Part shown: piece after piece, positions 1-7,904 of the stretch
How the letters are laid out: each line of letters starts with the position of its first letter
Numbering within the stretch: position 1 is the stretch's first letter
Assembly (NCBI RefSeq): GCF_003634935.1
Contig: NZ_RBXO01000001.1
Span: forward strand, 310,001-374,000
DNA from: Saccharothrix australiensis
GTDB lineage: Bacteria > Actinomycetota > Actinomycetes > Mycobacteriales > Pseudonocardiaceae
Length of the DNA: 64,000 bases
Direction: 5' to 3'
Position numbers and translations under genes: made by a program
Notes under the pieces: model-generated
Told to the model about the DNA's origin: nothing
Databases searched by the model: none
Seen by the model: the letters and a program-made list of their open reading frames with translations, nothing else

Positions 1-1229
1 TCAGGTTCGAGGAGGGCATCCTCGGCATGGTCGTGGCCGAGTGGACGCAGGGCACCGACCTGATGGACCTGATCGCCGAGGGCCCGCTGCCCGCGGGCGC
101 GGCGACCCGGCTGCTGGAACCGCTGGGCGCGGCCATCGAGGGCGCCCACCACGCGGGCCTGGTGCTCGGCGCGGACCACCCGCAGCGCATCCGCGTCACG
201 GCCGACGGGCGGCTGCGGCTGGCGTTCCCCGGCCCCCGGCCGGAGGCGATCGCGCGGGACGACGTCAAGGGCCTGGGCGCGATCCTCTACCTGCTGCTGA
301 CCGGCCGGTGGGCGCTGCCCGGCGGACCGGAGGGCGTGCCGGTCGCGCCGACGGGCCCGGACGGCGCGGTGGTCGCGCCGAGCGCGTTGCACCCGTACGT
401 GCCGCACGAGCTGTCGTCGGTCGCGGTGCGCTCGCTGGAGGACACGAGCGTCGGCGGCATCCGGACGTCGGCGGCGATCCTCCAGGTGCTGGACCAGATC
501 GCGGAGTCCGAGGCGCAGACGGCGCTGATCAAACCGGTGCCCGACGCCTCGGACGACGGCGCGGTGTGGACGACGCAGCGGCCGGAGCGCGGCAAGGACC
601 ACCGGCGCAAGCTGCTGATCAGCGTGGGCGTGCTGGCAATCGCGACGCTGGCCGTGCTGGTGTGGCTGGGCGTGCAGATCGTGAGCTTCTTCAGCGACGA
701 GCCGACCAAGGGCGGCGGTCCGACGGTCGTCATCGGCCAGACCGGCCAGCCCGCCTCGGGCCAGCCCGCGCCACCCGCGCCGAACCCGGCGGGTCCGGTG
801 CAGCCCGCGTCGGTCGGCGTCTACGACGTGACCAACCAGCCGGACAACGCGAGCCGGGCGGGCCGGGCGGCCGACAACGACCCGACCACGGTCTGGCAGA
901 CGGAGAACTACTTCCAGCCGTTCCCGTCGCTGAAGCCGGGCATCGGCCTGATGGCGTCGTTCGCCGAACCGGTGAAGCTGGCGTCGGTGACGATCACCTC
1001 GCCGAGCGAGGGCACGGTGGTGGAGGTGCGGGTGGCGGCGTCGGAGGGCGCGCCGCTGGAGGAGACGAAGGTCGTCGCGACGGCGACCCTGTCGGCGGGG
1101 CAGACCCAGGTCCAGCTCGACGAGCACGACGCGAGCCGGCACGTCCTGGTGTGGGTGACGAAGCTGGCGGGCAGCGGGCGGAACAACAAGTCGGAGATCG
1201 CCGAACTGGTCTACACGCGGGCGCAGTAG
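1..1229 (+). CDS. MurJ-linked pseudokinase, C-terminal part (5' end outside window)
   Basis: The frame is already open at the left edge, so the start codon lies upstream. The remaining 408 or so residues read as the C-lobe of a Ser/Thr kinase fold: D-V-K-x-L-G and L-L-T-G-R-W helix signatures are kept, but no HRD or DFG motif is visible, so it is probably catalytically dead. One membrane helix (about residues 200-228) follows, then a Gly/Pro/Gln linker and an outside jelly-roll, discoidin-like domain. This is the layout of the C-terminal half of mycobacterial MviN (Rv3910), whose phosphorylated pseudokinase binds FhaA and restrains lipid II export. The following sigM-trx-cwlM order supports that identity. 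Whether it is fused to MurJ here cannot be seen. Confidence 0.8.
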   Translation, partial: RFEEGILGMVVAEWTQGTDLMDLIAEGPLPAGAATRLLEPLGAAIEGAHHAGLVLGADHPQRIRVTADGRLRLAFPGPRPEAIARDDVKGLGAILYLLLTGRWALPGGPEGVPVAPTGPDGAVVAPSALHPYVPHELSSVAVRSLEDTSVGGIRTSAAILQVLDQIAESEAQTALIKPVPDASDDGAVWTTQRPERGKDHRRKLLISVGVLAIATLAVLVWLGVQIVSFFSDEPTKGGGPTVVIGQTGQPASGQPAPPAPNPAGPVQPASVGVYDVTNQPDNASRAGRAADNDPTTVWQTENYFQPFPSLKPGIGLMASFAEPVKLASVTITSPSEGTVVEVRVAASEGAPLEETKVVATATLSAGQTQVQLDEHDASRHVLVWVTKLAGSGRNNKSEIAELVYTRAQ

Positions 1230-1296
1230 CCCCCGTCCGGAACCGCACCGGACCGGGCCGGGTCCACCCCGCCCGGCTCGGCCACCCGCCCCAACC

Positions 1297-1360
1297 GACC
1301 ACCACCACCGGACCGACCACCACCACCGGACCGGCCACCACCACCGGACCGACCACCGCC
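1297..1360. repeat. 18-bp tandem repeat, 3.5 copies
   Basis: GACCACCACCACCGGACC occurs at 1297-1314 and 1315-1332, with one mismatch at 1333-1350, and a partial copy follows to 1360. It lies in the 230-bp gap between the pseudokinase and sigM. It is low-complexity and in no likely gene; the minus-strand frame across it would encode only Gly/Arg/Ser repeats. No function is assigned. Confidence 0.8.
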
Positions 1361-1492
1361 GCGCCCGGGGCAGCCCGCCCCGGTCGGCCGCCACCGCCGC
1401 CCGCCACCGGTCACCGTGCTGACAGCGGGTTGCGACGATCATCCGAACGGGTGATCTAGGTGTCACTGGTGTGGGCCGATACGCTCTGCCGC

Positions 1493-2110
1493 GTGACCGC
1501 CGCAGCCAGCTCGGACGCAGACCTCATCGCGGCCCACGCCGCGGGCGACCCGCACGCGTTCTCGGAACTGGTGAAACGGCACCGAGATCGGATGTGGGCG
1601 GTCGCCCTCCGCACGCTGCGCGACCCCGAAGAGGCGGCGGACGCGCTGCAGGAGGCGTTCATCTCCGCCTTCCGCGCCGCCGCGAGCTTCCGGGCCGAGT
1701 CGCAGGTCACCACCTGGCTGCACCGAATAGTGGTGAACGCCTGCCTCGACCGGATGCGCCGCAGGCAGACGCGGCCGACCGTGCCGCTGCCCGAGGCCGG
1801 GCCGGGCGAGCCCGCCGCGCCGCGCGACGCGATGGCCGAGCGGGAGACGCGGCTGGTCGTGCAGGAGGCGCTGGCCGAGCTGCCGGAGGAGCAGCGCGCC
1901 CCGATCGTGCTGGTCGACGTGGAGGGATACTCCGTGGCCGAGACGGCGCAGCTCCTCGGCATCGCCGAGGGCACCGTGAAGTCGCGGTGCGCGCGGGGTC
2001 GCGCGAAGCTGGCCAAAGTTCTGGGGCACCTCCGGAACCAGAGTGCAGATGCGAACGTCCCAGTGACCGATGTGCAGGTGCAACAGGGACGTCAGTTGGA
2101 GGAACGATGA
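1493..2110 (+). CDS. sigM: ECF sigma factor SigM
   Basis: An extracytoplasmic-function sigma factor of 205 residues. Region 2 (residues about 10-85, with the D-A-L-Q-E-A-F core and W-L-H-R-I-V-x-N-x-C-L-D-x-x-R-R motif) and region 4 (about 125-185, with E-G-T-V-K-S-R-C-A-R-G-R) are both complete. The frame is open to GTG 1460, but GTG 1493 fits the family N-terminus better. It also has a TACGCT -10-like hexamer exactly 7 nt upstream (1480-1485) and no ribosome site, as in a leaderless mRNA. The anti-sigma gene overlaps its stop by ATGA, so the two are translationally coupled. In mycobacteria SigM controls late-growth and envelope genes; the target set here is unknown. Confidence 0.9.
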   Translation: MTAAASSDADLIAAHAAGDPHAFSELVKRHRDRMWAVALRTLRDPEEAADALQEAFISAFRAAASFRAESQVTTWLHRIVVNACLDRMRRRQTRPTVPLPEAGPGEPAAPRDAMAERETRLVVQEALAELPEEQRAPIVLVDVEGYSVAETAQLLGIAEGTVKSRCARGRAKLAKVLGHLRNQSADANVPVTDVQVQQGRQLEER

Positions 2111-2901
2111 CCGGCAATGCGCGGCGCTCCGGGCCGCCGTGGTCCGTCGACCTGCTGGCCGATCTGCACGCAGGCGTCCTTGACCCGCGGACCGAGGCCG
2201 AGCTGCGGCAGGCCGTCGCGAACGACCCCGAGGCCCAGGGCGTCCTGGCCGCGCTGGACGCCACGGTGGCCGACCTGCGCGCACTGCCGCCGATACCCGT
2301 GCCGCGCGAGGTCGCGGACCGGCTCGACGCGGCGCTCGCGGCGGAGGCCCGCGCGGCGACCGCGCCGCGGGCCGGGCGGCAGGCACCCGCGCAGGCCCCG
2401 TCGGGCGACGCCGGTGCGGGCGTGGCGCCGGTGGTCGACCTCGCCGCCCGGCGGCGCAGGAAGCAGCTCGGCTGGGGCGCGGGCCTGCTCGCCGCGGCGG
2501 CCGTCGCGGTCGGCGTGGTCGTCGTGTCGACGCAGGGCAACACGGCCGCGCCGCCCGCCGACCACCAGGCGCAGCCCGGCACGTCGAACACGCCGGTGAC
2601 GCAGCGCCTCGCGGTCAAGGGCAACGACTTCGGGCCGGTCTTCGGCGACGTGCTGAAGGCGCAGAACTACGGCCCCCTGGAGAACCAGGACAAGCTGGCG
2701 GGCTGCCTGCGCGGCGGCGACATCGTCGGCTCGAAGCCGCTGGGCGTCAGCCCCATCGCCCTGGACGGCCGGGACGCCGTGATGGCGATCCTGCCCGGCG
2801 GGAAACCCGGAGCGTTCCAAATCGTGGTGCTCGACCCCGAGACGTGTGGTCCCGACAACCCGAACGGGGTGCTCGCCAAGAGCAACATCACCCCTGAGTA
2901 G
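2107..2901 (+). CDS. rsmA: Anti-sigma-M factor, membrane protein
   Basis: 264 residues. The N-terminal cytoplasmic part (about 1-115) begins with a helix typical of actinobacterial anti-sigma domains and is followed by an Ala/Pro-rich linker. A basic stop-transfer patch (A-A-R-R-R-R-K) precedes one membrane helix at about residues 123-143. The outside domain contains two Cys (in A-G-C-L-R and E-T-C-G), which could form a disulfide. Position, ATGA overlap with sigM and this topology identify it as the partner that holds SigM at the membrane. The assignment rests on context and topology, not on a strong sequence motif. Confidence 0.85.
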   Translation: MTGNARRSGPPWSVDLLADLHAGVLDPRTEAELRQAVANDPEAQGVLAALDATVADLRALPPIPVPREVADRLDAALAAEARAATAPRAGRQAPAQAPSGDAGAGVAPVVDLAARRRRKQLGWGAGLLAAAAVAVGVVVVSTQGNTAAPPADHQAQPGTSNTPVTQRLAVKGNDFGPVFGDVLKAQNYGPLENQDKLAGCLRGGDIVGSKPLGVSPIALDGRDAVMAILPGGKPGAFQIVVLDPETCGPDNPNGVLAKSNITPE

Positions 2902-2922
2902 CCCACCTCACCCGATCGGCGA

Positions 2923-2948
2923 GGAATCACCGCACCCTACGATCCGTT
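2923..2948 (+). promoter_or_regulatory. SigR-type promoter of trxB-trxA
   Basis: GGAAT (2923-2927) is separated by exactly 18 bases from GTT (2946-2948), matching the GGAAT-N18-GTT consensus of SigR, the actinomycete disulfide-stress sigma factor. It lies 46 bp before the trxB start. In Streptomyces coelicolor trxBA is a known SigR target, so both sequence and gene fit. A TACGAT box (2938-2943) inside the spacer could also serve a housekeeping sigma factor. Confidence 0.75.
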
Positions 2949-2994
2949 GAACGCAGTGCAGGCCAACGCCTGTCACGACTAACGGAGGTCGAGG

Positions 2995-3987
2995 GTGTCG
3001 GACGTTCGGAACCTGATCGTCGTGGGATCGGGGCCCGCCGGGTACACCGCGGCGGTCTACGCGGCGCGCGCGCAGCTCGAACCGCTGGTGTTCGAGGGCT
3101 CGCAGTACGGCGGCGCGCTGATGACCACGACCGAAGTCGAGAACTACCCCGGCTTCCGCGACGGCATCATGGGCCCCGACCTCATGGAGCAGATGCGCGA
3201 GCAGGCCAAGCGGTTCGGCGCGGAGCTGCGCGCCGAGGACGTGGAGTCGGTCGAGCTGGAGGGCGACGTCAAGTACGTCACCGCCAACGGCACCCGCTAC
3301 GCGGCCAAGGCCGTGGTCCTCGCGATGGGCGCGGCGGCCCGCTACCTGCACGTGCCCGGTGAGCAGGAGCTGCTGGGCCGGGGCGTGTCGGCGTGCGCGA
3401 CCTGCGACGGCTTCTTCTTCCGCGACCACGACATCGCCGTGGTCGGCGGCGGCGACTCGGCGATGGAGGAGGCGACCTTCCTGACGAAGTTCGCCCGATC
3501 GGTGACGATCATCCACCGCCGCGAGGAGTTCCGCGCCTCCCGCATCATGCTGGAGCGGGCCCGCGCCAACGAGAAGATCAAGTGGCTGCTCAACGCCGAG
3601 GTCACCGAGGTCGTCGGCGAGGGCTCCGTGTCCGCCGTGAAGACTCGGGACACCCGCACCGGCGAGGTCACCGAGCACGCGTTCACCGGCTTCTTCGTCG
3701 CCATCGGCCACGACCCGCGCAGCGAGCTGGTGCGCGGCCAGGTCGACGTGGACGACGAGGGCTACGTCAAGGTCCAGGGGCAGAGCACTTACACGAACGT
3801 GGCCGGCGTCTTCGCCGCGGGCGACCTGGTCGACCACACCTACCGGCAGGCGATCACCGCGGCCGGCTCGGGCTGCGCCGCCGCGATCGACGCGGAGCGC
3901 TGGCTCGCCGAGCACGGGACCGCGGCGGCCGCGGTCACCGCCGAGCACGTGGGCGGCGGTTACAGCGAGCCCGTCACCACCAGCTGA
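2995..3987 (+). CDS. trxB: Thioredoxin reductase
   Basis: A 330-residue NADPH-dependent flavoprotein that reduces thioredoxin. The FAD-binding [10 protein letters not shown] motif is at the N-terminus. The redox pair C134-A-T-C137 sits in the NADPH domain, with G-G-G-D-S-A as its nucleotide-binding loop. The C-terminal FAD motif (G-V-F-A-A-G-D ... [10 protein letters not shown]) is intact. Start is GTG with a GGAGG site 8 bp upstream. trxA follows after 26 bp, and the pair ends at a clear terminator, so this is a bicistronic operon reached from the SigR-type promoter. Confidence 0.97.
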   Translation: MSDVRNLIVVGSGPAGYTAAVYAARAQLEPLVFEGSQYGGALMTTTEVENYPGFRDGIMGPDLMEQMREQAKRFGAELRAEDVESVELEGDVKYVTANGTRYAAKAVVLAMGAAARYLHVPGEQELLGRGVSACATCDGFFFRDHDIAVVGGGDSAMEEATFLTKFARSVTIIHRREEFRASRIMLERARANEKIKWLLNAEVTEVVGEGSVSAVKTRDTRTGEVTEHAFTGFFVAIGHDPRSELVRGQVDVDDEGYVKVQGQSTYTNVAGVFAAGDLVDHTYRQAITAAGSGCAAAIDAERWLAEHGTAAAAVTAEHVGGGYSEPVTTS

Positions 3988-4013
3988 AGCACTTCCCGAC
4001 AGAGGAGAACAAC

Positions 4014-4343
4014 ATGGCAGGCTCCACCGTGCCGGTGACCAAGGACACGTTCACCGAGGACGTGCTCCAGAGCAGCAAGCCGGTCCTGGTCGACTTCTGG
4101 GCCACCTGGTGCGGCCCCTGCAAGATGGTCGCGCCCGTCCTGGAGGAGATCGCGGCCGAGCACGCCGAGAAGATCACCGTCGCCAAGCTGGACATCGACG
4201 CCAACCCGTCGATCGCCCGCGACTACCAGATCATGTCGGTGCCGACCATGATCCTCTTCCAGGGCGGCAAGCCGGTGAAGCAGATCGTGGGCGCCAAGCC
4301 CAAGGCCGCGCTGCTCAGCGACCTGTCGGAAGTCCTCGCCTGA
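4014..4343 (+). CDS. trxA: Thioredoxin
   Basis: 109 residues, full length for a classical thioredoxin. The active site W-C-G-P-C puts the redox cysteines at 33 and 36, with the buried Asp in L-V-D-F and the cis-Pro in V-P-T-M also present. It is a cytoplasmic disulfide reductant, the partner of TrxB encoded just upstream. AGAGGAG (4001-4007) lies 6 bases before the ATG. It corresponds to trxC (Rv3914) in the mycobacterial order. Confidence 0.97.
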   Translation: MAGSTVPVTKDTFTEDVLQSSKPVLVDFWATWCGPCKMVAPVLEEIAAEHAEKITVAKLDIDANPSIARDYQIMSVPTMILFQGGKPVKQIVGAKPKAALLSDLSEVLA

Positions 4344-4360
4344 GGCAACCCGCCACGTGG

Positions 4361-4400
4361 CCCGTCCGTCAAACCAAAGACGGACGGGTCACACTTTTGT
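4361..4400 (+). terminator. Terminator after trxA
   Basis: A perfect 10-bp stem, CCCGTCCGTC (4361-4370) pairing with GACGGACGGG (4379-4388), encloses an 8-base A-rich loop and is followed by a short T-containing run (ACACTTTTG). It begins 17 bp after the trxA stop and separates the trxBA unit from cwlM. Confidence 0.8.
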
Positions 4401-4512
4401 TGGTGGGTAACCACTCGTTGTAGCCCTCCGAGGGCCGCCCGCACGAGCAAGGCACAATAGGTCGTCAGGTTGAGCGTCGGCGAAGGTCGGCGCCTTAGCG
4501 AACGAGGGGTAC

Positions 4513-5655
4513 ATGCCGCTTCTCCGCCGCGGGGACTTCGGTCCGGACGTCGCCGAGGTCAGGGCCACGCTGACGCGTCTCGGGCTGCTGTCCGACCCGC
4601 AGCCGTCGCAGGTGTTCGACCTGCCGGTCGAGCACGCAGTGCGCGCGTTCCAGCAGCAGCGGGGTCTCATCACCGACGGCATCGTCGGCCCGGCCACCTA
4701 CCGCGCGCTGCGGGACGCGACGTTCCGGCTGGGTGACCGCCCACTGGCGTACCTGATGTCCCAGCCGGTGACGGGTGACGACGTCTTCGCGCTCCAGGAG
4801 CGCCTGCTGGAGCTCGGCTACGACGCCGGGCGGCCCAACGGCGAGTTCGGCAGGCAGACCGAGCAGGCCCTGCGCAGCTTCCAGCGCGACTACGGCCTGA
4901 TCGTGGACGGCATGTGCGGCCCCGACACGGTGCGCGCCCTGCGCCAGCTCCAGCCCAAGGTGCGCGGCGGCAGACCGGTGTTCCTGCGCGAGCAGGAGCG
5001 GGTCCGCCGGGCCGGGCCGAGGCTGTCCGGCAAGCGCATCATCATCGACCCCGGCCACGGCGGCGCGGACCGCGGCGTGGTGGTGGACGGCGTCTCCGAG
5101 GCCGACGTGATGCTCGACCTCGCCCGGCTGCTCGAGGGCAAGATGGCCGCGACGGGGATGGAAGCGCTGCTCACCAGGGGTCCGAACCACTGCCCGGACG
5201 AGGGGGAGCGCGCCGCGTTCGCCAACGAGGCGGGCGCGGACCTGATCCTGTCCCTGCACAGCGACGCCAACCCGTCGCCGCTGGCGGCGGGGGTGGCGAG
5301 CTTCCACTTCGGCACCGGCAACGGCACGTCGTCCACGGTCGGGGAGGCCCTGGCGGGCTACATCCAGCGGGAGCTGGTCGCCCGGACGGGGATGCTGGAC
5401 TGCGGTACGCACCCCAAGACGTGGGACATGCTCCGCATGACGCGCTGCACGGCGGTCCGCGTGGAGGTCGGCTACCTGACCAACGCGGGCGACCGGGCCC
5501 GCCTGGCGAACCCGTCGTTCCGCGACGTCGTGGCCGAGGGCATCCTGGTGGCCGTCAAGCGCCTGTACCTGCTGGGGCAGAACGACCAGCCGACCGGCAC
5601 GTTCACCCTCGACGACCTCATGCGCCACGAGCTGACCACCGGCCAGGCCCGGTAG
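4513..5655 (+). CDS. cwlM: CwlM-type amidase-fold regulator of peptidoglycan synthesis
   Basis: 380 residues: two peptidoglycan-binding helical domains (about 5-70 and 85-150) followed by an amidase_3 domain (about 172-365) with the zinc-ligand motif D-P-G-H182-G-G, the later L-S-L-H-S-D-A-N and the V-E-V-G-Y-L-T-N segment. There is no signal peptide. That fits mycobacterial CwlM, a cytoplasmic protein that, when phosphorylated by PknB, activates MurA instead of cutting the wall. Gene order (trxA-cwlM) agrees. The Zn motif looks intact, so hydrolase activity cannot be excluded from sequence alone. The ATG follows a GAGGGG site. Confidence 0.9.
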   Translation: MPLLRRGDFGPDVAEVRATLTRLGLLSDPQPSQVFDLPVEHAVRAFQQQRGLITDGIVGPATYRALRDATFRLGDRPLAYLMSQPVTGDDVFALQERLLELGYDAGRPNGEFGRQTEQALRSFQRDYGLIVDGMCGPDTVRALRQLQPKVRGGRPVFLREQERVRRAGPRLSGKRIIIDPGHGGADRGVVVDGVSEADVMLDLARLLEGKMAATGMEALLTRGPNHCPDEGERAAFANEAGADLILSLHSDANPSPLAAGVASFHFGTGNGTSSTVGEALAGYIQRELVARTGMLDCGTHPKTWDMLRMTRCTAVRVEVGYLTNAGDRARLANPSFRDVVAEGILVAVKRLYLLGQNDQPTGTFTLDDLMRHELTTGQAR

Positions 5656-5732
5656 CGGGCCACCGGCTCCGGCCGGGTGCCCGCCGACCAGGCACTTCCC
5701 GCCCGGCCACGGACCGCGCACGCGAGCGGGCC

Positions 5733-5860
5733 GGTCAACGCGCGGGCCGGTCAACGCGCGGGCCGGTCAGCGGGCAGGTCGGTCGACGGGCGGAGCAGTC
5801 AGCGGGCAGAGCAGTCAGCAGGCGGACCGGTCAGCGAACGGGGCAGTCAGGGGCGGGGCA
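5733..5860. repeat. 16-bp tandem repeat array, about 8 copies
   Basis: Consecutive 16-bp units run without spacers: GGTCAACGCGCGGGCC twice (5733-5764), then diverging forms such as GGTCAGCGGGCAGGTC, GGTCGACGGGCGGAGC and AGTCAGCGGGCAGAGC up to 5844. A last decayed unit (5845-5860) supplies the stop codon of the next, minus-strand gene. Divergence increases steadily toward the gene, so the newest copies are near 5740. The unit length is not a multiple of three. Confidence 0.85.
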
Positions 5861-6575
5861 GGTGGGCGGCGACCTCGGCGATCGCGTCGAGTGACTCGTG
5901 GTCGAACCGCCCACCGGGCCCGTTCTCGGCCTCGGCGACCGCGACGCCCGCGCCGTCGCGGTCGCTGCCGTAGCGCAGCCCGGTGAAGGTGACGTCGTCC
6001 AGCTCCAGCACCCGCGCGCCCAACGGGGTGATGTCGCCGCTGCCCTGCACGTCCACCAGGTCTTGGAACCGGCGCGCGTCCGCCGAGCCGGCCAGACCGA
6101 CCCAGGCCACCGACACCACGGCGGTGTTGCCCGCCTCGTCGGCGACCGCGAACAGCACGCGGTCGAGGTAGGCGCAGCGGTGGGTGGCGACGAACTCCCG
6201 TACCTGGCCGAACGTGACCGCGACGCACTCGGCCTGCTGCTTGGCGGTGCGCTTGACCTGCCGCAACCCCATCCGCTGCCAGGCGCCCTCCGGCTCACCA
6301 CGCCGCGCGGCCCGCTGCCCCTCGCTCTTGCGGGCGCGTAACTGCCCCGCCGAGCCACCCAGCCGCACCGACCCGACCCCGGCCTGTGCCACCCCGGCCT
6401 CCGCCACCGCACCCGCGCCGGCACCCACCGCACCGGTGCCCGCACCCGCACCGGCGGAGAGGACGCCCAACGCGGCCACACCAGCCACCACCACACCCGC
6501 GCCACCCTTGCCCTTGCCCTTGCCCTTGCCCTCGATCGGACGGAACCGTCCCTGTTCATCGGTGTATCCCTGCAT
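5847..6575 (-). CDS. Hypothetical protein with Gly/Ala-rich hydrophobic N-terminus
   Basis: 242 residues, not recognised. After a short charged start comes a (Lys-Gly)4 stretch encoded by a TTGCCC hexamer repeat on the plus strand, then a long Gly/Ala/Val-rich hydrophobic segment (about 25-65), a basic linker (about 75-110) and a soluble C-terminal domain of mixed alpha/beta character. ATG at 6575 has an AGGGGTGG ribosome site. It is divergent from the XRE gene at 6771, and the two share a gap with overlapping palindromes. Its stop codon lies in the last unit of the 16-bp repeat. It sits in the accessory block that splits cwlM from the parAB region. Confidence 0.65.
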   Translation of the reverse strand: MQGYTDEQGRFRPIEGKGKGKGKGGAGVVVAGVAALGVLSAGAGAGTGAVGAGAGAVAEAGVAQAGVGSVRLGGSAGQLRARKSEGQRAARRGEPEGAWQRMGLRQVKRTAKQQAECVAVTFGQVREFVATHRCAYLDRVLFAVADEAGNTAVVSVAWVGLAGSADARRFQDLVDVQGSGDITPLGARVLELDDVTFTGLRYGSDRDGAGVAVAEAENGPGGRFDHESLDAIAEVAAHLPRP

Positions 6576-6591
6576 ATTCCACCCCTTGTGT

Positions 6592-6620
6592 ATTAGGCTG
6601 ATCGGCCTAATGACCGATCA
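6592..6620. promoter_or_regulatory. Overlapping palindromes, possible operator
   Basis: Two interlocked inverted repeats: ATTAGGC (6592-6598) with GCCTAAT (6605-6611), and TGATCGG (6599-6605) with CCGATCA (6614-6620). They lie 17-45 bp upstream of the minus-strand gene that starts at 6575, in an AT-richer pocket. The arrangement suits a dimeric regulator; the neighbouring XRE protein is a candidate but nothing proves it. Confidence 0.45.
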
Positions 6621-6770
6621 CGCGCAGGGTAGCGGCAGGGTCCGACAAAACCGGGTGGCCGGCTGCCCGGCTTGCCCACCGGTCAAGTCGGGTGGCGGGC
6701 TGATCCCTTGGGGTGGATTCCACCCCTGATCGGGTCGTTTGCGCTGGTCGAGCCGCTAGCGTCCACCGCC

Positions 6771-7658
6771 GTGAAAACCGAACGCCTCACCACCGTCCGC
6801 AGTCGGGAGCTGGGCGCGGAGCTGCGCGAAGCCCGCACTCGGATCAACCTCAACGCCGACAAGCTGTCCAAGTCGCTCGGCTGGTCGGCCAGCAAGGTCA
6901 GCAGGCTCGAACACGGCCAGCGCGGGGCAGACGAGTTCGACCTGGGCGCCCTCCTGGGCCGCCTGGAGGTCGACGCGGCCAGCCGCGCCCGCATCCGCCG
7001 CCTGATACGGGAGCAGGACCTGGGCTATTTCCTCCGTGCACACGCCGGACGGGTCGCGGACAGCCTCACCTGCCTGATCATCCACGAACGGGCGGCTATC
7101 ACGATGTGCAAGTACGAGCCGATGCTCATCCCCGGCCTGCTCCAGACCGAGTCCTACGCCCGCACGGTCCTCGAACTGAACGGGCACTCGCCCGACGTCG
7201 TGGCGGAGCAGGTGCCGGCCCGCATGGCACGGCAGTCGGTGCTGACCGGTCCCAACTCGCCCGCGGCGGAGTTCTTCATCCACGAGACGACGCTGGGTGC
7301 CAGGATCGGTTCCAACCGGATCATGCAGGACCAACTGATGCGACTGTCCTTCATGAGCGAGTGGGCCCGCATCCGCCCACGCGTGATCCCCGCGTCGGTG
7401 GGCGGTCACCCGGCCATGTCCCACTCCTTCAACCTGATGACCTTCACCCCACCGGTCGGGCCGGTCGCGTACGTCGAGTCCGACGTCGCCACCGTGTTCG
7501 TCGAAGACCCCGACGCCATCCGGGCCTACCAACGCAAACGTCAAGTCCTCGCGGGGCTTGCGCTCGATGCGGAACAATCGCGGTCGGCGTTCGCCCGCTG
7601 GGCGGACTTCTACGACCGTCGAGAGGACCGCGATGCCCCAGGCCCTGACGTGGCGTAA
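6771..7658 (+). CDS. XRE-family regulator with DUF5753 domain
   Basis: 295 residues. An N-terminal helix-turn-helix (about 10-65; L-S-K-S-L-G-W-S-x-S-K-V-S-R-L-E-H-G) is followed by the DUF5753 region (about 95-280) recognisable by Y-E-P-M-L-I-P-G-L-L-Q-T-E-S-Y-A. This family is highly expanded in actinomycetes and usually sits beside a DUF397 gene, as here. I chose GTG 6771 because the upstream frame is not helix-turn-helix-like. It has a TAGCGT hexamer (6757-6762) 8 nt before it and no ribosome site, suggesting a leaderless message. The 3' end overlaps the DUF397 gene by 26 bp. Confidence 0.88.
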   Translation: MKTERLTTVRSRELGAELREARTRINLNADKLSKSLGWSASKVSRLEHGQRGADEFDLGALLGRLEVDAASRARIRRLIREQDLGYFLRAHAGRVADSLTCLIIHERAAITMCKYEPMLIPGLLQTESYARTVLELNGHSPDVVAEQVPARMARQSVLTGPNSPAAEFFIHETTLGARIGSNRIMQDQLMRLSFMSEWARIRPRVIPASVGGHPAMSHSFNLMTFTPPVGPVAYVESDVATVFVEDPDAIRAYQRKRQVLAGLALDAEQSRSAFARWADFYDRREDRDAPGPDVA

Positions 7659-7812
7659 GAGCAGCCACAGCGGTGGCGCGAACACCGACTGCGTCGAGAT
7701 CGCCCAAGCCGGCCGCTCAGTGGCCGTCCGGGACTCCAAGAACCCCACCGGTCCGGTGATCGCGTTCCCGTTGGTCAAGTGGCAGGCGTTCCTGGACGCA
7801 CGACGCGCCTGA
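7633..7812 (+). CDS. DUF397 small protein
   Basis: 59 residues with the family signature W-R-K-S-S-x-S-G near the start, N-C-V-E-like N-T-D-C-V-E-I-A, and V-R-D-S-K-N-P in the middle. DUF397 proteins are encoded next to XRE/DUF5753 regulators and are thought to antagonise or modulate them. Start ATG 7633 has GAGAGG upstream and lies inside the regulator gene, so the pair is co-translated. Its exact role here is inferred from the pairing. Confidence 0.88.
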   Translation: MPQALTWRKSSHSGGANTDCVEIAQAGRSVAVRDSKNPTGPVIAFPLVKWQAFLDARRA

Positions 7813-7826
7813 CCGTCGTCCAACCG

Positions 7827-7854
7827 TCGACAACTGCCCGATCTCGTCCATACT
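7827..7854 (+). promoter_or_regulatory. Possible promoter of the AAA15-RloB pair
   Basis: TCGACA (7827-7832) and CATACT (7849-7854) are 16 bp apart in the 92-bp gap after the DUF397 stop, about 50 bp before the ATPase start. The match is modest, and the pair could equally be read from the upstream regulator operon. Confidence 0.3.
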
Positions 7855-7904
7855 TGACGAAATCGAGGCGGTAAGCGCTGCCTGACCGACCGAGAGGGAC
7901 CACC

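Noticed and set aside
1211..1414. Minus-strand Gly/Ser/Arg-repeat protein over the 18-bp repeat
   Set aside because: Composition follows the DNA repeat; no ribosome site or conserved feature.
5733..5860. CRISPR array
   Set aside because: The 16-bp units are contiguous with no unique spacers and no cas genes nearby; the 39-bp sortase repeats are coding.
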